Part shown: positions 49,316 to 60,231 of the stretch, in pieces
Layout: each line of letters starts with the position of its first letter
Numbering within the stretch: the stretch's first letter is position 1
Source of the DNA: Elephas maximus indicus
Taxonomy: Eukaryota; Chordata; Mammalia; Proboscidea; Elephantidae
DNA: 64,000 bases
Reading direction: 5' to 3'
Assembly (NCBI RefSeq): GCF_024166365.1
Contig: NC_064820.1
Location: forward strand, 139,210,001-139,274,000
Notes under the pieces: generated by a model
Database searches by the model: none
What the model saw: the letters and a program-made list of their open reading frames with translations, nothing else
Told to the model about the DNA's origin: nothing
Position numbers and translations under genes: made by a program

Positions 49316-50373
49316 GGATCGAATGGTTAATCATGTTAATTTTGAGAATGGGAATAAATTGGGGGAGGAGTAGAGAAAAATTAGTTTTTACTCAATTTCT
49401 ATAATATTTCAATTTTTACACTGAAACTGGCAATATTTTTGCTTGCCTCATTTTTTAAATGTGGCAGGATAAATGTTTTTGATGGTTTCCTGATATGTGT
49501 CTGTTGTTATTTGCTAATCACTGGTATTTCTTTCTATCTTTGGATCTACCCCCATGAGTCAGCAGACCATTCTGCAAGGAAGAGAAGATAGAATAGAAAT
49601 GAAGCGAGAAAATAGAAGTCTGGGAAGTGGGAACATCTCACATGACAATATTTTCAGGAAAGAACATGACAAGGGAGAATCCAGGAAACTCATCAATAAA
49701 TAGCCAAGCCAGCGTCTGTCTTTCCTAAGACCATTCAGTCAGCTAGCCACTGAGTACACTGCATTCAGAATGATAGCAGTAAGGGAGAAAAAAAGGAAAA
49801 TTCTTGGTTTTGGAACGTCAAGAGCAGAAGCCACAGTAGAACAGGAAAGGTTTCTGTGAACAAACAATAGATCCTACCTCAATTCTGAAAAGTATTTCCT
49901 GTACTGGGAGGTTGGAAAGAGAGGGAGGGATGTGTTGAGGAAGAGAGGCCAGTATGGCCAAGGACAAGGAAAACTGTCCTTAGAGAACTACATGCCCTAG
50001 AACAGAATCAGTATCAAAAGACTACCCAGTCTGCACTTGACCATCTACTCCAGCCACCACCCCAATCTCAGACACTTGGGGAAACTCAGGTAGGCAAAGA
50101 GAATGCTTGCCTGCAGCTCATTCTGTGTCCATTCCACTAAGCGTTTTATACCTGCACAAGGCACCTTAGGTGCCTCACTTTTGAACGCTCTATCTTTCAA
50201 GAATTCGAAGTCCCCATGGATCCTTTGTATCCATCCAGCAAAAAGGAAGGAGAGAGAGGCTTGAAGAATCATGTGGGAAGATTTTAGGGGCAAGCCGAGA
50301 AGTATGGCATATATCACTTGTACCACATTCCACAGGATAACTCAGTCACACAGTCCCACCTAATTGTAAAAAA
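49316..50373. other. No gene seen
   Basis: Unassigned sequence. ORFs such as 50045-50326 (minus) have no family match. Confidence 0.4.
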
Positions 50374-50570
50374 ATAAAAGTTGCTCTCTAGTCCACTCCA
50401 ACTCATGGCAACTCCATTTGTGTGCAGAGTAGTACACTCCATGAGGTTTTCAAGGCTATGACGTTTCAGAAGAAGATCTCCAGGGCTTTCTTCCAAAGCA
50501 CCTCTGGGGGGGATTCAAACCACCGATCTTCTGGTTAGCAGTCGAGCACTTAACCAAATGCACCACCCAC
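50374..50570 (-). mobile_element. Older AfroSINE variant
   Basis: Variant middle 'gaggttttcaaggctatgac' and head 'agtcgagcacttaaccaaat'. Confidence 0.75.
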
Positions 50571-52264
50571 AGATTTAAATGTAAAAGAAGATGGGAAATA
50601 TAACTTAGCTAATACCCAACACCCAGGATGAAAGGCATACGATTTCTTATGCATGTAGCAATGTGTCTGCCGCAGATTTTATATTAATATGCTTTATCCA
50701 AGTAAAAGTGACTTTCAAAATAATGGCATTTACTGTTTCATAAAGCACAGATTTAAGAGGCTAAAGGATGATAGGTCACTGTGGGCTTTTCTGCAATTTT
50801 CTTGGTTATCCCCTCATGTCTGAAATATGGTTGTCCTAGCTGTAAGAATTACATCTTCAAACTTCTACATTCAAAAACAAGTTGAAAGGGGCGAGGATTT
50901 CTCACCATGAATCTCTCCCTTCTTATCAAAGAGGGAACTCTTTACCAGAAGCTACTAGGAAAAATACCCCTTACTCTCTACTGTACCTCCCAGATAGTTT
51001 GTGTTGCATGAGTTGTGGAATTCCCTATTTGTGAAAAATCCCCATATATTTTCATTTACTGTTCTAGTTCATTTAAGTGGATTTCATGGAAGGGAGTTTA
51101 GTTACATCAACTTTACTGGAATCCTACCAATAGTTTAAATTCAAAGATGAGCTCAACTATGACTTCAAACTGCTCTGAGATTACCTTGCACTAAGCAGGG
51201 ATTCACAGTCTTCAAAATCTGTTTTGTCAAAGAGGATCTGGTTTGATCCATATGTGCACTTGTCTTAGTCAGAAAAGTGTTCAAGTCACAGGGCTTGATT
51301 CCCTAGTCTATGGTAGGAAAGAATATTCCAGCACATGAAGAACTGCTTCCTGCCACACTCTAATCTGACCTACAGGCCCTCATTTGACCATGTCCACAGG
51401 GAAGTCTCCATCCCAGCAGGAACAGCAATAAGAACTCTCATTTTTATAACCAATGTCCTATTCATTTATGTAGAATAAGCCATAAGTCTTTGAAGCAGTC
51501 GGTGGAAGAGAACCATCAAAAACATTTCAAAGAAAGGAGCAGGAACAATGCACCTTCAAAAAAAACCATTGCCATAGAGTCATTTCTGACTCATATCGAC
51601 TCTATAAAGATCTAGGAAAAGAGAGAGAAAGAGATAATTCCTGATGGGCTCAACTGCAGGTGAAAAGGAATGGGGGTATAGATTATGGTGTACAAAATAG
51701 TTATCGGTGACTGAGTGGAATCCATCAGAGGGTGGTGTGAGTATAAAGGAAGGGTTAAAATAAAGCCTCAAATTCTAAATTCTTTGGAACGACAGTTAAA
51801 GGAGGAACTAGGAGGATCTTGAGGCAAAAGATGTGGATATGCAGATTGTATCCCAGAAGAGACTAGGAAGTATGAAACCAGTTAGGAAGCTGGTTTTTAT
51901 TGTTGAAATAATAATGACAATGCCAAATCACCAGGACCGTGATTGATTCAGTAAAGCCCATGGAAGACGACCTCTTACAGGTCTTCAAAAAAATTCACAG
52001 GTCTTTGGAGTGAGATATTATTCCGCTAAAATGGACAAAATCATTGAACTTCCAATTATTTTCTTCTTTTGATTTTGTGAATTCTTTTGAGGCCTGGCTT
52101 TGGCCTCCTATTTAGAGTAGAAAGACACATTACTTCCCTCTCACCCTTAAGACCAGAAACAACTGCAGGCATCAAAATAGTCTTCAAACAATAGTTCAGT
52201 TTAATTAGTGAAGGCTGTCTGCCTTGAGCATTGTGCTTTTCCAAAGAACTATCTATATAAGTCA
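50571..52264. other. Mostly unique sequence, no gene seen
   Basis: A 55-base AfroSINE tail fragment lies at 51556-51610. Otherwise no repeat or coding block was recognised. Confidence 0.4.
51556..51610 (-). repeat. AfroSINE tail fragment
   Basis: 'aaccattgccatagagtcat' and following bases match the SINE 3' tail. Head and middle are absent. Confidence 0.6.
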
Positions 52265-53190
52265 GGAAAGGTGTGTGTCAGGGTTGTATTCTTTTACCAT
52301 ACTTATTCAATCTGTATGCTGAGCAAATAATCCGAGAACCTGGACTATATGAAGAAGAACACGCCATAGGATTGGAGGAAGACTCTTTAGCAACCTTCGA
52401 TATGCAGATGACATAACCTTGCTTGCTGAAAGGGAAGAGGGCTTGAAGCACTTACTGATGAAGATCAAAGACTACAGCCTTCAGTACGGATTACACCTCA
52501 ACATAAAGAAAATGAAAATCCTCACAACTGGACCAATAAGCAACATCATGATAAACAGGGAAAAGATCGAAGTTGTCAAGGATTTCATTTTACTTGGATC
52601 CACAATCAACACCCATGGAAGCAGTAGTCAAGAAATCCAAAGGTGTATTGCATTGGGCAAATCTGCTACAAAAGACCTCTTTAAAGTGTTGAAAAGCAAA
52701 GATGACACCTCGAAGACTAAGGTGTGCCTGACCCAAGCCATGGTGATTTCCATCACCTCATATGCATGATAAAGCTGGATGATGAATAAAGAAGGCCAAA
52801 GAAGAATCAATGCCTTTGAATTGTGGTGTTGGCAAAGAAAATTGAATATACCACGGACTGGCAGAAGAATGAACATATCTGTCTTGGAAGAAGTACAACC
52901 AGAATGTTCCTTAGAAGAAAGGATGGCAAGAATACATCTCACATACTTTGGACATATTATCAGGAGGGATCATTCCTTGGAGAAGGACATCATGCTTGGT
53001 AAAGTAGAGGATCAGCAAAAAAAAAAAGGAAGACCCTCAATGAAATGGACTGACACAGTGGCTGCAACAACGGGCTCAAGCATAACAATTGTGAGAATGG
53101 TGCAGGATCAGGCAGTGTTCCATTCTGTTGTACATAGGGTCGCTATGAGTCAGAATCAACTCCACAGCACCTAACGACAACAACAATATC
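52265..53190 (+). mobile_element. 5'-truncated RTE (BovB-like) LINE
   Basis: Starts in the reverse transcriptase and keeps an intact YADD at 52401-52412, followed by ITLLAEREEGLKHLLMKIK. The C-terminal part follows at 52779-53130 in another frame (INAFELWCWQRKLN). It ends at the RTE tail 'ggtcgctatgagtcagaatc' and '(caa)n'. Frameshifts and 5' truncation make it inactive. Collinear with the 46143-46960 part of the long copy. Confidence 0.9.
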
Positions 53191-53195
53191 TATAT

Positions 53196-53427
53196 GGTGT
53201 CAAATTGACAACAGCAAATCAAAAGGTTCGATATGAAACTTATGGGTGCAGTGAGTTTATGTTAATGGGAGAGCAACAGTTCGGAAAAGGAGGGTGAGAA
53301 TGGTTTTACACAACTTGAATAATGTAATTAATGTCACAGAACTGTACCTGTATAAATTGGTGAATTAGTGCATATTTTGCTGTGTATATTTTCAACAACA
53401 AAAAATAAAATATTTTTTAAAAAATAA
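53196..53427 (+). repeat. Possible old LINE 3' end
   Basis: 'taatgtcacagaactgtacc' and 'ctgtgtatattttcaacaac' followed by an A-rich end resemble the 3' ends of old L1 families. Confidence 0.4.
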
Positions 53428-55288
53428 GTCTCCAGTGCCTCCTAGATACCCCTTGTTCTAGTGGATGGAAGCAACAGTGTGAGGATGAAGGTCATTAGAG
53501 ATGATGGGGCCAAATAATTGACAGGTCAAATTGAGAGTTTATTTAAAAGTGAAATAGTAATATCAGAACTGGAAATATCAGAGCTCTTTGGCTCAAACCC
53601 TTAATACAGTAATTTCTTCCTCAACTTCCTAATTGTGTTGATCTGACCTATTTATAAACCGTAACAGGGCCTCACCATCTCAGGAGGAACCTGCTCCATG
53701 ACTGGTATGGAACCAGTGTTTCCTGGTATTTCTTTGTGTAGCCACAACTAACAGTCCCTCTTCCAGGCCAGACCTTTGGGGGCTATACAGACCACACTCT
53801 CAAACTACCTTTCTTCAGCCTAATCCTTCTCAGTGCTGTCAACTATGACTCATTGGGCATAGCTTCCATAGCTATTTCCCTATTTCTTCCCAAGTGCTGT
53901 TCTGAACTCTGTGTAGTCTGTCATGATCTTGTGTAAACTATGGTATCTAGCCTAGAAAAATACTCACATAGAAACCTAACCAATTCCCTGGAGCTTGGGT
54001 GCTGCTACCTCTGGAAAAGGCTGGCAGATATCTCTTGTGCTGATGTGAATCTTTGTTTATAACTACTAGATAGATGGACAGAAAGAAGATGGATGGATGG
54101 ATGGATGGGTGAGTAGATGGATGGATGGATGGTTAATGGATGGATGGATGGATGAACATGTCCAGGCAAAGTTTGGAAAACAATCTTTATTGTTTGGGTG
54201 CTAGCTAGTCCCTTCATCCTCCTTCATGCCATTGGAATTATGTCTGCTACTATCTCCATGGTCCTTTCTTCTCCCTGACAATGAGAAAATAAATGAGGCA
54301 GAACAGGAAGAGGCTAAAAGGCATCTGAGCTCTGTTAGTCAGTGTTGCCTTTCAAGAGTTATCTTTCTCCTTTGTCTTACAGCTCAGAGCCTCACACCTC
54401 ATGGAATTTGTTCCCAGATCAACTACAGTAAAATGAAGGCTCTGGAACATTTCCAAATTTGGGGGAATTTGTCTCCATATTATTCCTTCCCCACATTTCC
54501 TTTTCTTCCAGAGGGCTATATCCATAGTCTAACATGAGAGGTCAGCTCAAGCCAAAGACTCTCAGGCCCCAAACTTCTAATCCTACTAGGACTGCTGGCC
54601 TCTCTTTGGGCCAGTTCTGGCCCTTGAAGTTGTGCTGAGCTCTCTCTGCCCAGAAGGGCTGCTGGCAGTATTTCCTCTTAGATCAGTTACAGTTTAGATC
54701 AATCATGGAGACACTGAGAGAGTTCCCACTCAAAACTCCACCTTCTCATTTAAGTAAATTGAGGTAAATCCTTAGAAGCTGTGAGTATCCACAATTGGAT
54801 GTAGCTGTAGAGTAACCCAGCATTCCCCTGCAGCCCCTTCCTCGAGATCATTCTAAGCTCTCTCGGGTAGGCTCGGAAGACTATGCGGGCCCCAGACCTT
54901 ACCTCTCCAAGAGAAGTTCACACCATTTTGAAAGATCTTCTGGCCCATGAATCTCAGTTGCTGTGCAGAGGTCAAAACAGAGAAAACACTTATTAATGAG
55001 GAAGCAGCTATATCAGCCCTTGGAAATTCTTACAACTTCCAGTGGGAACTGGAAAGCTCAGGACAAATTCCAACTTACAGACATGACTATTAGATTCCTG
55101 GGCAAGAAACAAGGACCCCAAGTTACACCCTCTCCCATACACACACACATACACAAACACATACACACATCAGTTGTTCCCTGAGTGGATAAAGCCCCCA
55201 ACTCTCCCTTATGGAGGCATGACCCAGGGTGGGAGAACCAGTACTGGCTTGGAGAAGGCACAGCTTCCTAAGCAGACCCAGCCCCCGC
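53428..55288. other. 3' flank of FAM170A
   Basis: Holds a (GATG)n microsatellite and an AATAAA on the minus strand near 54186, which could be a distant polyadenylation signal for FAM170A (about 1.1 kb past the stop). No other gene seen. Confidence 0.4.
54088..54155. repeat. (GATG)n microsatellite
   Basis: Some 15 GATG units with a few interruptions. Confidence 0.9.
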
Positions 55289-56088
55289 TCACTTCCTGTC
55301 CTTTGGAGAATGAAACACACAGCCTGGACATTGGCTCCAGGGTCTCTTCATGCCAAGGTCTTCTCTTGTGGGCTGCTGGTTCTCATCCTCATTTTCTTCT
55401 TGCTCCTCTTCCTGCTCCTCCTCCTCATCCTCCTCCTTCTCTTCCTCCTCCTCCTCCTCCTCCTCCTCCTGGGTACACTCGGATTCCACGTTGCCTGTCA
55501 GCTGAGCCATGGTGAGATGAAAGACGTGGCAGCTGAAGCCCTCCCTGATCCCGTACTGCACATGCTCCTGGAGGTTCTCCAAGGTGGGAAAGACCCGGCA
55601 GCAGGCCATGCACCTGAAGCCATTCTCAATGGTCACCAGCCAGTCGGGTGTCTGGGCCCTGGGTCTCTCCTCCACTGCAGGTGATCCTGGTGGGCTGTCT
55701 GACTCTGCCCTTTCCTCATGTTCTTTCTCCTCCCCGCTGGGCTCGCTGTCAGACAAGAGGTTTCTGGTGGACACATCAGAGGGGGGAGTACCTACCCGCA
55801 CATCCTCAGTAAGGATCACTTCTTCCATCCTCGGCTGCTTATCTACTGACTCTGAGGTTTTCTCTGGCTCCCAGGAGACAGCCACACCTTTTTTCATTTG
55901 TACCTGCATGTAGTATATTTTCATGCCCCTTTCCTCTTTGTTTACACACAGAGAGGACACACAGGTCTTATAGGATGAAGGGGAGGACACGGAGACATGC
56001 TGTGAGGGAGGAGGAATCTCTCCTCGTTCCTGAACCTGGGCTAGGGGTGATCTAGGCCAGGGACTATCTCGATGTATTCTTTGGACTC
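55289..56088 (-). CDS. FAM170A: FAM170A coding exon 3 (terminal)
   Basis: Begins after a pyrimidine-rich AG acceptor ('ttttttccccag' on the minus strand) and encodes residues 72-336, including the finger (Cys230, Cys233, His246, then Cys257-His258), the acidic tract and a final CPGC. It stops with TGA just after KDRK, about one residue earlier than human as I recall it. The frame stays open upstream through [13 protein letters not shown] to the splice site, so the GTG near 55990 is not the true start. Confidence 0.93.
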
Positions 56089-59000
56089 CTGGGGAAAAAA
56101 ATTGGAAATATAAGGAAATGTGTGGAGTATGCCAAAAGCTGAGGTAACATAAGTGAATATGTGTGGTATAGGAAAAAGGGAATGTGGTGTAATGCAGTTA
56201 AATAATGAGCTTGGTATTTGTTGTTCACATTACGGGATGGTGTATCTGGTGTCACCAAAGGCTTCCATTTGTATGTAGGAATACTGGAGGTGTGTCTGTG
56301 AATAGTTATGTGGAGTATGATAGGGAGGGGTGTAGTGCGTGTGGAACTTTTGTGGGGTGTATGTGCTATGAGAAAGATGTGGGCTTATGATATCATTGGT
56401 GTATGACTTGTGGAACATGGGCTGTGGTATAGGAGAAGGTTGCATTGTGGGTTATACGTTTGGGTTTTCTGAGTGTACCAGGAATGGATGTGTGTGGAGT
56501 GGGGGTATAAGCGTGAGGTGTGGGTCTGAGCTGGATGGTCCTGCTGCAGTGCTGGAGGCATGTGCTGAGGAATTCTGTTCTTCTCTGGAAGGCAAAGGTA
56601 AAGCCCACACAGCCCCACTGAAGGTGCTTAATCTGGCTCCTCTGCCCTACACTGCAAACCTAGATCTGTCTGGCCCATTCACCCAGACTCCCCACTGTGC
56701 TCCCACCAGCTCTCATGCTACCTTTCATTGAATTCATATCCGTGATCTGTTAACATATCCTTGACAGAGCCCTGATCCCCTCTGATTGCCCTAAGATTTC
56801 TCTAAGTCTTACGCTGGGTTTCCCTTGGACCTGTGTACCTCCTGTCCCACAACCAAGAATCCAGCACCCAAGGATCCCCATACTCTTACCACCATGGATG
56901 AGCTTGTGTGGAGAAGAAACACAGGAGAAGTATTCAGAGGCAGAGGAGACCTCTCCTACCCCCAGGCTCCAACGTACGGCCACCCCAGTGGATCCAGGCT
57001 TAGGGGCATCCTCTTGGGACTTTGAGATTCCTGAGAAAAGTATAAAAGCTGCAGAAATACAGTGGATTGGGCATTTTTATGTATCATTCATCCATCCAAG
57101 AAATATTCACTGAGTGTCTGACATATTGCAGGTGCAGTGAATCTACACATTCACCTGAGGCTTACAGTCTGGCTCCTGGTGGATACCCCAGTATTTAATT
57201 ATAATTTATTAGTATATTATTAGGAATGTAGGCCTGTGTAGTAACCGTGAATATCTCTGAAGTGTGAGAGTGACATGTGTCAGCTAAGCCTTGGATAAGC
57301 ATGGTGTCTATGTGGTGTGTATAGTATGAGGGTGCGTATCTGTGTCTATGGAGAGGGTGTGAGTTAACAACTCATGAATTATCCAACTTTTCTTGATTGT
57401 ATGTTGTGGCTTGATTCATTCATTCAACCAATATTTAGTGAGCAACTACTATGTAACAGACATTATTCTACTATTCTAGGCTCTGATAATACGGAACAAG
57501 ACAAAGTCTCTTTTCATGGAGTTTTCATTCTAAGAGGAAAGATAGACACTAAACAAAAGTACGGTAAGTATATGATATGACAGCTGATGGTAAGTATATA
57601 ACATGTAGGGTTGCCAAATTTAATAAATAAAAATGCAGAATGCCCAGTTAAATTTGAATTTTAAATAAACAATGAAATTTTGTTTTGATGTAAGTATGTT
57701 CCATGCAATATTTGGGACACACTTATACTAAAAATTTATTTGTTGTTCTGAAATTCAAATTTTACTGGGCATCCTGTATTTTACTGGCAACAATAATAAG
57801 GGGATTGTGGTGAATATGTGTTTTATTGTGGTTTGTGAAAAGTGATTCTAATATAATTGCACAATGTGTGATGAATGTGCTGTTTAAGGCATATAACTTG
57901 TTCTTCTAGAGGTATTTAGGATAGCTGTGTTTGTGTGACAGTTTTATATATATATACATATCCATATATAAATATCTCCAACATACACATATATATCTCC
58001 AACATACATATCTATAAATATCTCCAACATACATATTATAAATATCTCCAACATACACATATACCTCCTATATATATATCCATCCCTGGATGGCCCTTGA
58101 CTACTAACAAAAACGTTGGTGGCTCAAGGGATGTAAAAGACCTATACAAAGAAAGCTACAAAATGCTACTGCAAGAAACCAAAAGAGACTTAAATAAATG
58201 GAAAAATATACCATGCTCATGGAGAGATAGACTGAACATTCTGAAAATGTCAATTCTACCCAAAGCAATCTACAAACACAATGTAATCCCAATCCAAATA
58301 CCAACAGCATTCTTTAAAGAGATGGAAATACTAATCATTAACTTTATACGGAAAGGGAAAAGGCCCTGGATGAGTAAAGCACTACTGAAGAAAAAGAATA
58401 AAGTAGGAGGACTTGCACTACCTGACCTCAGAAACTACTACACATCTACAGTCATCAAAACAGCCTGGTACCGATACATTGACCAGTGGAATGGAATTGA
58501 GAACCCAGATGTAAATCCATCCACCTATGGTCACCTGATCTTTGACAAGGGCCCAAAGTCCATCAAATGGGAAAAGACAGCCTTTTTAACAAATGGTGCT
58601 AGCAAAACTAGATGTCCATCTGCAAAAAAATGAAACAGGACCCATACTTCACACCATACACAAAAACTAATTCAAAATGGATCAGAGACCTAAATATAAA
58701 ACCAAAAATTATAAAGATCATAGAATAAAAAATAGGGTCAACACTAGAGGCCCTAATACATGGTATTAACAAACCATAACTAACAGTACAAAAACACCAG
58801 AAGATAAACTAGATAACTGGGATCTTCTAAAAATTAAACACTGATGCTCATCAAAAGACTTCATCAAAAGAGTAAAAAGATAACCTACAGACTGGGAAAA
58901 ATTTTTTGGCTATTACAAATCAGACAAAGGTCTAATCTCTAAAATCTACAAGAAAATCCAACACCTCTACAACAAAAGGACAAATAATCCAATTAAAAAA

Positions 59001-60189
59001 TGGGCAAAAGATATGCACAGACACATCACCAAAGAAGACATTCAAGCGGCTAACAGATACATGAGAAAATGCTCGAGTTCACTAGCCATTACAGAAATGC
59101 AAATTAAAACCATGATGAGATACCATCTCACCCTGACATTACTGGCACAAATCAAAAAAATAGAAAATAACAAATGATGGAGAGGCTGCAGGGATATTGG
59201 AACTCTTATGCACTGCTGGTGGGAATGCAAAATGATACAACCATTTTGGGAAATGATATGGCACCTCCTTAAAAAGCTAGAAATAGAAATACCATATGAT
59301 CCAGCAATCTCACTCCTAGGAATGTATCCTAGAGAAATAAGAGCTGTCACACGAATAGACATATGCACAGTCATGTTCATTGCAGCATTGTTCATAATAG
59401 CAATACGATGGAAACAACCTAAGTGTCCATCAATAGATGAATGGGTAAACTATGGTACATACACACAATGGCATACTACACAACAGTAAAGAACAATGAT
59501 GAATCTTTGATGCATTTCACAACATGGATGAATCTGGAGGGCATTATGCTGAATGAAACAATCAATCACAAAAGGATAAATATTTGTATGGGACCACAAG
59601 CTATGTAAAAACTCATGAAATGATTTACACTCGAAAAGAAACAATCTTTGATGGTTATTAGGGAAGGGAGGGATAAGGAGGGAAAAACATTAAATAGACC
59701 ATAGATAAGCGGTAATTTTGGTAAAGGGTTAAGACAGTTCACAATACTGGGGAAGCCAGCACAACTTGTACAAGACAAGGCCATGGACACTCCATAGACA
59801 CAGCCAAACTCCCTGAGGGACCATATTACTGGGCTGAAGGCTGTGGGGACCATGGCATCAGGGAACATCTAGCTCGATTGGCATAACATAGTTTATAAAG
59901 AAAATGTTCTAAATTCTAGTTTGATAAGTAGCATCTAGAGTCTTAAAAGCTTGTGAGCGGCCATCTAAGACACTCCACTGGTCTCTCCCCATCTGTAGAA
60001 GAAGACCAAAGACACAAGGGAAAGATTGGTCCAAAGGACTAATGGACCACAATTACCACAACTTACACAAGACTGAGTCCAGCGCAACTAGATGGTGCCT
60101 GGCTACCACCACTGACTGCCCTGACAGAGATGACAATACAGGGTCCTGAACAGAGCTGGAGAGAAATGTAGAACAAAATTCAAACTCAT

Positions 60190-60231
<42 letters not shown>

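Noticed and set aside
54005-54217. 70-codon ORF with a His/Pro/Ser/Ile repeat
   Set aside because: It is a translation of the (GATG)n microsatellite.
55174-55684. Plus-strand ORFs of 113 and 151 codons
   Set aside because: They are shadows of the FAM170A repeat tract, giving long Leu or Pro runs opposite the poly-Glu codons.
55289-55990. A 233-codon ORF taken as a complete gene starting at GTG
   Set aside because: The frame is open further upstream to an AG acceptor at 56088, and upstream exons match FAM170A. It is part of exon 3.
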